NCBI GenBank assembly: GCA_023428755.1
Contig: JAEYWX010000010.1
Span: forward strand, 62,001 to 126,000
Length of the DNA: 64,000 nt
Source: Bacteroidota bacterium
GTDB taxonomy: Bacteria; Bacteroidota; Bacteroidia; Chitinophagales; Chitinophagaceae
Direction: 5' to 3'
The notes beneath the pieces were generated by a model. That model searched no databases. It was given only the letters and a program-made list of their open reading frames with translations, and had not been told where the DNA came from. Shown piece by piece: positions 27,121 to 35,741 of the stretch. Made by a program: the position numbers and the translations under genes. Each line of letters begins with the position of its first letter. Position 1 is the first letter of the stretch.

Positions 27121-27356
27121 ATATGTATTAGCAAGTGTAACTGTAAGCCTGCTTGACCTTCAACAAATCTGCAATCGCCAATCTGGAATCCTCCACAAGC
27201 CCAGCCATTATAACCGACCTTCAACAACTTTCCACTTCCCACTTTCCAGTTTCGACTTACGTTCTGCCTTAATGTCCTGCTTTTCTGCCTCGCATGGTAT
27301 TTGAAAACATTTATTCCAAACGTTTCCCTTAACTTCAAACCGGAAAAAAAACGATT
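27121..27356. repeat. Non-coding gap with degenerate word repeats before clpP
   Basis: No gene is visible in these 236 bases. Two stretches contain GACCTTCAACAA (near 27159 and 27220), and a CCACTTCCCACTTTCC run follows, resembling the other word-repeat gaps in the window. The final 50 bases should contain the clpP promoter, but no good TAnnTTTG was found. Confidence 0.45.
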
Positions 27357-28055
27357 ATGGATTTGAATAAAGAATTTGAAAAATACGCCGTGAAACACCG
27401 TGGTATCTCCGGCGCCACATTGCATAATTATCAATCAGCATTTAACAACCCAACGAATCTTACGCCTTACATTATTGAAGAGCGTCCGTTGAACGTAGCC
27501 AGTATGGATGTGTTCTCCCGCCTCATGATGGATCGTATTATTTTCCTGGGTGAGCCGATCAACGATTATGTAGCCAATATTGTAACAGCACAAATGTTGT
27601 TTTTAGAAAGTACCGACCGTACACGTGATATCCAGATGTATATCAACAGTCCCGGCGGAAGCATTTATGCCGGTCTTGGTATTTATGATACCATGCAATA
27701 CATTACTCCCGATGTAAGCACGATCACCATTGGTATTGCTGCCAGTATGGGTGCAGTGTTAATGTGTGCCGGCACCAAAGGAAAACGTACAGCGTTAAAA
27801 CATTCACGCATTATGTTACACCAGCCTTATGGTGGTGCGGGTGGACAAGCAACCGATATCCAGATCATGGTGAATGAAGTAAAGAAGCTCAAAGATGAAC
27901 TCTATGAGATCATTGCTTACCATAGTGGCCAAACGGTTGAAAAAGTAAAAGAAGACAGCGACCGTGATTTCTGGATGAAAGCCAGCGAAGCAAAAGACTA
28001 TGGATTGGTAGATGAAGTATTGGTGATGAATCCCCGCAAGACAAAAGAAAGCTAA
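27357..28055 (+). CDS. clpP: ATP-dependent Clp protease proteolytic subunit (first copy)
   Basis: The 232-residue serine protease has the nucleophile in GIAASMGAVLM, the histidine in RIMLHQPYGG and the aspartate in the DSDRDFWM segment. It has a longer N-terminus than classical ClpP (about 40 residues before the conserved core at FSRLMMDRIIFLGEPI). It forms the barrel that degrades substrates unfolded by ClpX. A second clpP follows after 21 bases and then clpX, so mixed ClpP1P2 rings are possible. Confidence 0.95.
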   Translation: MDLNKEFEKYAVKHRGISGATLHNYQSAFNNPTNLTPYIIEERPLNVASMDVFSRLMMDRIIFLGEPINDYVANIVTAQMLFLESTDRTRDIQMYINSPGGSIYAGLGIYDTMQYITPDVSTITIGIAASMGAVLMCAGTKGKRTALKHSRIMLHQPYGGAGGQATDIQIMVNEVKKLKDELYEIIAYHSGQTVEKVKEDSDRDFWMKASEAKDYGLVDEVLVMNPRKTKES

Positions 28056-28076
28056 ACCTCAAAAATCAAGTAAACT

Positions 28077-28703
28077 ATGTATCAGCATAATTTAAAATTT
28101 CCTGTTCGTTTCGAAGATGAAGACGATGAACCAACTGAAAATCCATTGGAGAAATTAACAACGGCCTTTGGTCCCTACAATAAAAAATTCTTAGAGCAAC
28201 GCAAGATCTTTTTCTGGGGTGTTGTGCACGATAACTCTGCCAAAGAGATTGTAAACAAATTATTGTACTTAGATGCCGTAAAGCCCGGCGAAGAAATTAA
28301 ACTCTATATCAACAGTCCCGGTGGTGTGGTTACCAGTGGTATGGTGATCTATGATACCATGAAACTCATCAGCTCACCCGTTAGTACTATTTGTATGGGC
28401 ATGGCAGCATCGATGGGTTCTATTTTGCTGAGTGGCGGTACAAAAGGCAAGCGTTATATTTTCCCAAGTGGTGAAGTAATGATCCACCAGCCAAGTATTG
28501 GCGGTGCACAAGGTACCAGTGCCGATCTGGAGATCATTGCCGCACAAATTGCCAAAACAAAAGAAATGGGTGCCAAAATACTGGCCGAAAACTGTGGCAA
28601 AACAGTAGAGCAGGTATTAAAAGATTTCGACCGTGATTACTGGATGGATGCCAACGAAGCGGTTGCATACGGCATTGTTGATGGTATTCTTGATAAGCTC
28701 TAA
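28077..28703 (+). CDS. clpP: ATP-dependent Clp protease proteolytic subunit (second copy)
   Basis: This 208-residue paralogue of the preceding gene keeps the catalytic serine in GMAASMGSILL, the histidine in EVMIHQPSIGG and the aspartate in FDRDYWMDA. The N-terminus differs strongly (acidic FEDEDDEPTENPLEKL), and the strand before the active site reads YINSPGGVVTSG. Both copies therefore look active. A terminator follows, so clpX depends mainly on its own promoter. Confidence 0.95.
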   Translation: MYQHNLKFPVRFEDEDDEPTENPLEKLTTAFGPYNKKFLEQRKIFFWGVVHDNSAKEIVNKLLYLDAVKPGEEIKLYINSPGGVVTSGMVIYDTMKLISSPVSTICMGMAASMGSILLSGGTKGKRYIFPSGEVMIHQPSIGGAQGTSADLEIIAAQIAKTKEMGAKILAENCGKTVEQVLKDFDRDYWMDANEAVAYGIVDGILDKL

Positions 28704-28721
28704 ATCAGTTGTTTCTATAAT

Positions 28722-28757
28722 AAAAGGGATGGAATCTTGTAGTATTCCATCCCTTTT
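28722..28757 (+). terminator. Intrinsic terminator after the clpP pair
   Basis: Perfect arms AAAAGGGATGGAAT and ATTCCATCCCTTTT with an eight-base loop, then T. Confidence 0.95.
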
Positions 28758-28791
28758 TCATCTTACTACTACCTTAATTAAAAAGCATTAC

Positions 28792-28799
28792 TATCTTTG
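28792..28799 (+). promoter_or_regulatory. -7 box of clpX
   Basis: TATCTTTG, 44 bases before the ATG at 28844 and after the clpP terminator. Confidence 0.7.
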
Positions 28800-28843
28800 A
28801 GTTCGGTTTGTATTATCAAACCAACCTGAAAAATCCATTTCAA

Positions 28844-30076
<1,233 letters not shown>

Positions 30077-30080
30077 TTCT

Positions 30081-30112
30081 GAAGTACGAGGTACGAAGTA
30101 AGAAGTACGATA
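30081..30112. repeat. AAGTACGA-type word repeat
   Basis: GAAGTACGAGGTACGAAGTA and a further AGAAGTACGA form imperfect tandem copies. The same word occurs after tig (27064) and, inverted, at 34035-34065. Confidence 0.6.
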
Positions 30113-30115
30113 TTG

Positions 30116-30148
30116 AAACCTGTTGAGTAAAATCAACAGGTTTTTTAT
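30116..30148 (+). terminator. Intrinsic terminator of clpX
   Basis: AACCTGTTGA (30117-30126) and TCAACAGGTT (30133-30142), then TTTTATTT. Confidence 0.9.
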
Positions 30149-30201
30149 TTGTTGGTTGTTCTTTACTTTAAACTTTTAACTTTCCACTTAAAACTTGAAA
30201 C

Positions 30202-30375
30202 ATGCAGGAACTCATCAACCGTTTAATGGAAAAAGGCCTAACAGAGCAACAGGCGTATGCTGCTATTGATGTGATCAAATCATTTGCAAAAGAAAAGTTT
30301 CCCATCTTCGGCGGAGCAATTGACAAACTCTTTGATAAGTACGGACCGAAAGATGAAGATGATTTTCTTGATTAA
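30202..30375 (+). CDS. Small helical protein, 57 residues, unknown function
   Basis: The frame starts at ATG 30202 (MQELINRLMEKGLTEQQAYA) and ends FDKYGPKDEDDFLD. It is amphipathic, with a GLTEQQAYAAIDVIKSFAKEKFP helix pair and GGAIDKLF near the end. The pattern (helix, turn with TEEQA, helix, then FGGAxDxLF) resembles small conserved Bacteroidota proteins I have no name for. Codon use and the clean start favour a real gene. It lies alone between the clpX terminator and a minus-strand terminator. Confidence 0.75.
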   Translation: MQELINRLMEKGLTEQQAYAAIDVIKSFAKEKFPIFGGAIDKLFDKYGPKDEDDFLD

Positions 30376-30381
30376 TAAAAA

Positions 30382-30402
30382 AGCCGTTCCCGAAGGAACG
30401 GC
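30382..30402 (-). terminator. Terminator of the acyl-CoA dehydrogenase gene
   Basis: Read on the minus strand, GCCGTTCC-TTCG-GGAACGGC is followed by TTTTTT. The stable UUCG loop and T-run favour the minus strand; on the plus strand no T-run follows. Confidence 0.85.
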
Positions 30403-30427
30403 CCGGCTTTCTCATGCTATCGATCGC

Positions 30428-31567
30428 CTATTTTAATTGTTCACGTGCAATCACAATTTTCTGTATTTCACTGGTGCCTTCACCAATGGTGCATAGTTTA
30501 CTGTCACGATAATATTTTTCAACCGGAAAATCTTTGGTGTAACCATAACCACCAAAAATCTGCACCGCATCATTACTCACTTTTACCGCTACTTCACTTG
30601 CATAATATTTAGCCATGGCACCTGCTTCGGTCACTTTCTCACCACGGTTTTTTAAATCAGCAGCTTTCATGATCAACAACTCAGCAGCAGTAATTTCTGT
30701 TGCCATATCTGCTAACTTAAATGAGATGCCTTGAAAATTAGAAATCGGCTGATCGAATTGATGCCGCTCCTGCGAGTACTGCAATGCTGCTTCAAACGCA
30801 CCCTTGGCAATACCCAGCGAAAGAGCTGCAATTGAAATGCGTCCACCATCTAATATCTTCAACGCCTGACGAAACCCATCACCCACTTCACCAATTCTGT
30901 TTGCATCAGGAATGCGGCAGTTATCAAAGATCATTTCCGCTGTTTCGCTTGCACGCATCCCAAGCTTGTTTTCTTTCTTCCCTGCTTTAAATCCGGGCGT
31001 TCCCCTTTCAACTAAAAAGGCAGTAGAGTTGCCGCTGGTGCGTGGTTCACCTGTTCGTGCAATTACAACCGCTAACTCCGCACTAATGCCGTGTGTGATC
31101 CAGCATTTAGTTCCATTCAGTACCCACTTATCCCCTTCTTTCACAGCTGTTGTTTTCATATTGCCCGCATCGCTGCCTGTGTTGGGTTCAGTTAAACCCC
31201 ATGCACCAATCCATTCGCCACTTGCCAGTTTCGGCAAATATTTTTTCTTCTGTTCTTCATTCGCACAATATAAAATATGACCTGTGCAGAGCGAATTATG
31301 TGCAGCCAGACTTAACCCAATGGAACCGCACACTTTTGCAGTTTCTACAATTGCCGCCACATATTCATGATATCCAAATCCGCTGCCACCATACTCTTCC
31401 GGAACAAAAATGCCCATCAACCCCAGCTTCCCCATTTCCTGCAGCACCTCTTTTGGAAAATGCTGCGTTTCATCCCACTCCATTACATGTGGTTTGATGT
31501 GCTTTTGAGCGAAATCCTTTGTTACCTGTGCTACCTGCTGTGTTACTTCGTCGTGTATAAAATTCAT
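30428..31567 (-). CDS. Acyl-CoA dehydrogenase
   Basis: The 379-residue flavoenzyme introduces the alpha-beta double bond in acyl-CoA. It has the signatures GAWGLTEPNTGSDAGNMKT and QIFGGYGYTKDFPVEKYYRD, and the catalytic glutamate in IGEGTSEIQ. This places it with short/medium or branched-chain enzymes; the chain length is uncertain. It is a single gene with its own promoter, a palindrome upstream and a structured leader, all suggesting substrate-dependent control. Confidence 0.95.
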   Translation of the reverse strand: MNFIHDEVTQQVAQVTKDFAQKHIKPHVMEWDETQHFPKEVLQEMGKLGLMGIFVPEEYGGSGFGYHEYVAAIVETAKVCGSIGLSLAAHNSLCTGHILYCANEEQKKKYLPKLASGEWIGAWGLTEPNTGSDAGNMKTTAVKEGDKWVLNGTKCWITHGISAELAVVIARTGEPRTSGNSTAFLVERGTPGFKAGKKENKLGMRASETAEMIFDNCRIPDANRIGEVGDGFRQALKILDGGRISIAALSLGIAKGAFEAALQYSQERHQFDQPISNFQGISFKLADMATEITAAELLIMKAADLKNRGEKVTEAGAMAKYYASEVAVKVSNDAVQIFGGYGYTKDFPVEKYYRDSKLCTIGEGTSEIQKIVIAREQLK

Positions 31568-31602
31568 TGTTCGTATAAAGTTTTCAAATAGGTTTTAAAA
31601 TA

Positions 31603-31648
31603 AGTTGAGCCATGAACTGACCTACAACCAGTACCATGACTCAACTTG
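31603..31648 (-). promoter_or_regulatory. Stem-loop in the 5' leader of the acyl-CoA dehydrogenase
   Basis: On the minus strand, AAGTTGAG-T-CATG-GT-ACTG pairs with CAGT-T-CATG-G-CTCAACTT. The T/G opposition makes a wobble pair only in the minus-strand RNA. It sits between the predicted promoter (31681-31688) and the ATG at 31567. No U-run follows, so it is not a simple terminator. Confidence 0.6.
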
Positions 31649-31680
31649 CTTACTTATAGCAATCAATCGAAACGGCAATG

Positions 31681-31688
31681 CAAATATA
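31681..31688 (-). promoter_or_regulatory. -7 box of the acyl-CoA dehydrogenase
   Basis: On the minus strand this reads TATATTTG followed by CATTG, about 113 bases before the start codon. Confidence 0.65.
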
Positions 31689-31696
31689 GGGAGATT

Positions 31697-31712
31697 ACTA
31701 ACAATTGTTAGT
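31697..31712. promoter_or_regulatory. Perfect 16-bp palindrome, likely repressor operator
   Basis: ACTAACAATTGTTAGT lies nine bases upstream of the -7 box on the minus strand, over the -33 region. Position and symmetry are those of a TetR- or FadR-type operator. No regulator gene is adjacent. Confidence 0.6.
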
Positions 31713-31737
31713 GAATGGATTAAAAAAATATTTCTGT

Positions 31738-32703
31738 TTACCTGACAGTGAGATAAGGGGCAATTTTCGTGAACAAGGTGGCATCGATCGCTCCAATTTT
31801 GCGGATATCGGTTACCGAACTGAACTCGCCATGCTCGTTTCGGTACTGCACAATGGCATTGGCCACAGCATAGGCAATATAAGGATGTGCTTTGAGCTGC
31901 TCTACTGTAGCTTTGTTGAGATCAATTTGCTGGATCGTTGAAGCATCAAAACGAAGCTGTGGTTTGATTTGCTGAAAAACAGAGTCGGGTAACCCATATG
32001 TTTCCTTTACCTGGTCAACCGAAATAAAGCCTCCCAGTTTGGAACGGAAATTCACAATACGTCTTGCATAGCCTGATCCAATGCCTTTGAGCTTTTTCCA
32101 TTCAACTGTATCAGCTGTATTAATATCAATTACTGCAGCTGTATATTCCTTTCGCTCTGCTTTTGTTTCTGTTGTAATAAACGTGGAAGGTTGTTCTTTT
32201 CGTTGTGTGGCAATTTGAACATAGGGTTTCAACCGTTCATAATCGGCCGGACGAAGCCCATAGATTCGCTGCATATCTTCGGGTTTAAAAAATTTGCCGC
32301 CCTTTGCTCGGTAGTTGAGAATGGTTTGAATGGTTTTATCACGCAGCCCTAATTGTTTCCATTCTGCAGCAGACGCTGTGTTGGGGTCGAATGCAAACAG
32401 TACGGCATTTGATTGTTCGCTTCTGAATTTTTCAAATCGTGATTGCTTTGGCTGATACAACTCGGCATCAGAATAAGAAGCAGTTCTGCGTTCGGTTGGT
32501 TCGTTGATTACTTGCAAGGCAGCGATCTCGTTTTGTGTAGCTGTATCAACCACCAGTTCCATACTATCTTTTACAAGAAAAGGAAACATGGCAGGGAGCA
32601 TGGCAAACAAAACGGCAAGTGTGCCAAGCAGCAGCACAGCATTGCGTTCTTTTTTGGTGAAGGAAAAATATTCCTTGATCCATTTGGTTTGGGTAAACTG
32701 CAT
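31738..32703 (-). CDS. ComEA-like helix-hairpin-helix DNA-binding protein
   Basis: The 321-residue protein has an N-terminal membrane anchor (about 20-45, NAVLLLGTLAVLFAM) and then repeated helix-hairpin-helix units: DKTIQTILNYRAKGGKF, WKKLKGIGSGYARRIVNFR and VANAIVQYRNEHGEF. Each repeat carries the FDPNTA / DINTA / DLNKA lead-in typical of ComEA. ComEA binds incoming DNA in competence; here three or more repeats are present, while classical ComEA has one pair. No other competence gene lies nearby. Confidence 0.88.
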   Translation of the reverse strand: MQFTQTKWIKEYFSFTKKERNAVLLLGTLAVLFAMLPAMFPFLVKDSMELVVDTATQNEIAALQVINEPTERRTASYSDAELYQPKQSRFEKFRSEQSNAVLFAFDPNTASAAEWKQLGLRDKTIQTILNYRAKGGKFFKPEDMQRIYGLRPADYERLKPYVQIATQRKEQPSTFITTETKAERKEYTAAVIDINTADTVEWKKLKGIGSGYARRIVNFRSKLGGFISVDQVKETYGLPDSVFQQIKPQLRFDASTIQQIDLNKATVEQLKAHPYIAYAVANAIVQYRNEHGEFSSVTDIRKIGAIDATLFTKIAPYLTVR

Positions 32704-32769
32704 ACCCTAAAAATAATCGCCACAACAGAAAAATGAAATACTACAAAGCGGGTATAGCGGTTAGTATAT

Positions 32770-33546
32770 TTATACATTCAGTACCAAGCCATCATAGCCT
32801 AAGTGTATACCGGCAGGCAATTCCGCATCAACAGATGCATGTGTTCCTAACTGGTGACTGATATGTGTGAAGTATGCTTCCGGCACTTGCAGTTCCTGCA
32901 CCAATGCAATTGCCTGTTCAAGATTGTAGTGTGAAATATGTTTTTCTTTCCGCAGCGCATTTAACACCATCACGTTGCTTCCCTTGATCTTTTCTTTCTG
33001 ATCGTCTTCAATAAAATTAGCATCGGTAATATACGTGAACGGTCCAAAGCGGAAACCCAATACCGGCATTTTTAAATGCCATACAAGAATCGGTTCAATC
33101 AACAGTTCATTGATCGTAAACGGTTCGTCCGTAATCGTATTAAGATTAATCTCCGGAACGCCCGGATATTTCGTATCGGAAAATGCATAATAAAAATCAC
33201 GGCGGAGAGCTTCTTCCGTAAGATAATTGCAATACACCTCCATGGGTTTTTTATTGATGTAATTGAAGGCTCTTACATCATCTAAACCCGCCATGTGATC
33301 TTTATGTGGATGCGTGAAAATAATGGCGTCTACTTTTTTTACACCGAGCCGCAACATCTGGTAACGAAAATCGGGAGTGGTATCTACAACAATCGTTGTG
33401 TCGACAGTTTCAATCATAATACTGCTGCGTAACCGATTATCTTTTGCATCGGCCGATGTACATACCTCGCAATCACAACCGATCATGGGTACGCCGCTGC
33501 TGGTACCTGTTCCGAGAAATGTTATTTTAATGGGAGGATAGGTCAC
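32770..33546 (-). CDS. MBL-fold metallohydrolase (PhnP-like)
   Basis: The 258-residue protein begins with the PhnP-type opening GTGTSSGVPMIGCDCEVC, in which the cysteines could bind a structural zinc. The metallo-beta-lactamase motif is HPHKDHMAG, and later ligands are in YITDAN and FTHISH. PhnP cleaves cyclic phosphodiesters such as phosphoribosyl 1,2-cyclic phosphate; many relatives without a phn operon have unknown substrates, as here. Confidence 0.88.
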   Translation of the reverse strand: MTYPPIKITFLGTGTSSGVPMIGCDCEVCTSADAKDNRLRSSIMIETVDTTIVVDTTPDFRYQMLRLGVKKVDAIIFTHPHKDHMAGLDDVRAFNYINKKPMEVYCNYLTEEALRRDFYYAFSDTKYPGVPEINLNTITDEPFTINELLIEPILVWHLKMPVLGFRFGPFTYITDANFIEDDQKEKIKGSNVMVLNALRKEKHISHYNLEQAIALVQELQVPEAYFTHISHQLGTHASVDAELPAGIHLGYDGLVLNV

Positions 33547-33547
33547 G

Positions 33548-33645
33548 AGTTAAAATTAAAAATGAAAAAGTAAAAATGAGAAATGAAAAAGTAACGATTG
33601 TCGTGAAATAACTTCTTCATTTTTAATTTCTCATTTTCCATTTAT
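33548..33645. repeat. Degenerate palindromic word repeat (AAAAATGA type)
   Basis: The left arm (33550-33592) is made of TAAAAATGA- and GAAATGAA-like words. The right arm (33612-33645) is its approximate reverse complement (CTTCATTTTTAATTTCTCAT). It lies between two minus-strand genes. Confidence 0.65.
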
Positions 33646-33935
33646 GATTCCGCATTCGTTGCCTTTGCTTTCGCTTCGGCCAGTGCCATCACTTCTTCGT
33701 ATAATTTCTGTGAACCTGCTGTAAGCGCATCAAAGTTGATGTTGACCTGCGGAATCAATTCGAGCAGGGTGTTAATACGGCTTTCCTGCATCAGGAATTT
33801 ATTAAGCACCACTACCTTTTTTTGTTCCAGTATGCAATAACCACTCTGGAAAGTGCCACGTTCGTAACGAACAACGTAACCGCTTTCTTCCAGGATATCT
33901 TCCAGCTTATCTAATGTTGTTTGATTCAGTTTCAT
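33642..33935 (-). CDS. Conserved hypothetical protein, 97 residues
   Basis: The small soluble protein (MKLNQTTLDKLEDILEESGY) has an alpha/beta pattern: helix, two strands (YVVRYERGTFQSGYCILEQK), strand VVVLNKFL, then two helices (INTLLELIPQV, SQKLYEEVMALAEAKA). I recognise no catalytic motif. Similar short proteins occur in many Bacteroidota genomes, as far as I recall, without an assigned role. It has its own -7 box at 33968-33975. Confidence 0.75.
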   Translation of the reverse strand: MKLNQTTLDKLEDILEESGYVVRYERGTFQSGYCILEQKKVVVLNKFLMQESRINTLLELIPQVNINFDALTAGSQKLYEEVMALAEAKAKATNAES

Positions 33936-33967
33936 GCCCCTATCCCTGAAGGATATTTAATTCGTTG

Positions 33968-33975
33968 CAAATTTA
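33968..33975 (-). promoter_or_regulatory. -7 box of the 97-residue hypothetical gene
   Basis: On the minus strand this reads TAAATTTG, 32 bases before the ATG. Confidence 0.6.
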
Positions 33976-34027
33976 CCGGTACTGCTGCTCATAACCTGTT
34001 TCATTACAGAGGACTTTTCCACAGTCA

Positions 34028-34070
34028 GACCTTTGTACATCGTACTTCTCACATCGTACATCAGGCTATT
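34028..34070. repeat. Inverted copy of the GTACGA word repeat
   Basis: GTACATCGTACTTCTCACAT followed by CGTACATC, the complement of the AAGTACGA words near 30090. It abuts and slightly overlaps the 3' end of porX. Confidence 0.5.
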
Positions 34071-35622
34071 TGCTCGTCATCCGCACCACCGGTACAATCA
34101 TTTCCTCCAAACTCACCCCTCCATGCTGGAATGTATTACGGTAATAATTGGCGTAATAATTATAATTGTTCGGGTAACAGAGATACATATCCTCTCTTGC
34201 AAAAATGAACGATGAATTTACATTGGGAGAAGGCAACCCTGCATCGGCCGGATCACGGAACGAGAGTACATCTTTCTGTTCGAAATTGAGATTACGGCCG
34301 TGTTTGTAACGGATATTGGTGGTGGTTTCCTTATCGCCGATCACCTTAGCTGATTTTTGTACACGAATACTGCCATGATCGGTAGCCATTACAATGTTGA
34401 TCTTTTTATCCGCAATTTTCCGCAGTGCCTGGTACAGCGGCGAATGCTCGAACCAGCTGACAGTAATGCTGCGGTAACTTTTTTCATCATTGGCCAGTTC
34501 CTTCAACACTTCCATTTCAGTGCGTGCATGACTGAGCATGTCCACAAAATTGTACACAATTACATTGATGTCATTTTGCAATAGGTTATGAATATTGTTC
34601 ACCAACTCCTGCCCTGCCTGGTGGTTCAACACTTTGGTAAAAGATAGTTTCAGATCGCTTTTACCAAGCCGTTTTAACTGCTCCCTGAAAAACTCTTCTT
34701 CGTGCAGATTTTTTCCACCCTCGTCATTATCATTTTTCCATTGCCGGGGAAATTTCTTTTCAATATCAACCGGCATCAATCCGCTGAAGATGGCGTTGCG
34801 GCTGTATTGCGTAGCCGTAGGTAATATTGCATAAAACGAATCTTCTTCTGCAATACGGAAGCTCTCTGCAAAAATGGGCTGTATGGCTTTCCACTGATCG
34901 AAGCGCAGATTATCGATCAAAATAAAAAAAAGCGGTACGCCTTTCTCGGCATGGGGCAATACTTTGAACTGAAACAGCGTGTGGCTCATAATGGGAGCTT
35001 CGGCCGCTTTTGATTTCACCCAATCAGAATAGTGCCGGGAAATGTATTTGAAAAATTCGTTGTTGGCTTCGCTTTTCTGCTGTTGCAGTACTTCGCTCAT
35101 TTCAGGGCTGTCGGCCTTGCTCATTTCCAGTTCCCAGTACACCAGTTTTTTGTAAATGTCCATCCACTCATTGTAATTGGGATTACTGTTGAGGGCCATA
35201 AACAAATTGCGGAACTGTTGCTGGTAGGCCGAAGTTGTTTTTTCACTCACCAGCCGTTTGTTATCGATGATCTTTTTTAAACTAAGCAATACCTGGTTGG
35301 GGTTTACTGGCTTAATTAAGTAATCGCTGATCTGCGAACCAATGGCATCATCCATCAGGTTCTCGGTTTCATTTTTGGTGATGAGTACAACAGGGATCGA
35401 CTGATTTACTTCCTTGATCTTGGTTAAGGTTTCCAGTCCGGTAATACCGGGCATGCTTTCGTCCATCAGCACCACATCCACCGGATTTTCTTTTACATAA
35501 TCAATGGCATCGAACCCATTGGTCAATGTGTGTACTTCATAGCCTTTATTTTCAAGGAATAATTTTTGTGATTGCAGACTTTCAATTTCATCATCTACCC
35601 AAAGAATTTGTGCTAATGCCAT
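34066..35622 (-). CDS. porX: PorX, T9SS regulator with receiver and PglZ domains
   Basis: At 518 residues it matches PorX, as I recall its size. The receiver domain (about 4-120) has the phosphoacceptor aspartate in VVLMDESMPG and the switch lysine in YLIKPVNP. A helical linker leads to a PglZ / alkaline-phosphatase-fold domain (about 210-510) with the metal-site motifs IDNLRFDQW, PTATQYSRNAIFSG and ATDHGSIRV. Known PorX is phosphorylated by PorY, controls type IX secretion and has phosphodiesterase activity. This supports an active T9SS, in agreement with porT and the sorting-domain protein in this window. Confidence 0.92.
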   Translation of the reverse strand: MALAQILWVDDEIESLQSQKLFLENKGYEVHTLTNGFDAIDYVKENPVDVVLMDESMPGITGLETLTKIKEVNQSIPVVLITKNETENLMDDAIGSQISDYLIKPVNPNQVLLSLKKIIDNKRLVSEKTTSAYQQQFRNLFMALNSNPNYNEWMDIYKKLVYWELEMSKADSPEMSEVLQQQKSEANNEFFKYISRHYSDWVKSKAAEAPIMSHTLFQFKVLPHAEKGVPLFFILIDNLRFDQWKAIQPIFAESFRIAEEDSFYAILPTATQYSRNAIFSGLMPVDIEKKFPRQWKNDNDEGGKNLHEEEFFREQLKRLGKSDLKLSFTKVLNHQAGQELVNNIHNLLQNDINVIVYNFVDMLSHARTEMEVLKELANDEKSYRSITVSWFEHSPLYQALRKIADKKINIVMATDHGSIRVQKSAKVIGDKETTTNIRYKHGRNLNFEQKDVLSFRDPADAGLPSPNVNSSFIFAREDMYLCYPNNYNYYANYYRNTFQHGGVSLEEMIVPVVRMTSK

Positions 35623-35682
35623 GCTTCTGTTTTTAATACGAAAGTTAAGCCCTCAAGGTACAAGTTTCATGGCACAAGGCAT

Positions 35683-35690
35683 TACCTTTG
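35683..35690 (+). promoter_or_regulatory. -7 box of the HD-domain gene
   Basis: TACCTTTG followed by CACAC, 51 bases before the ATG. Confidence 0.65.
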
Positions 35691-35741
35691 CACACTTGTC
35701 CAACGGATATTTAACAGTTTACCAATGAAATGAGCTTTTAA

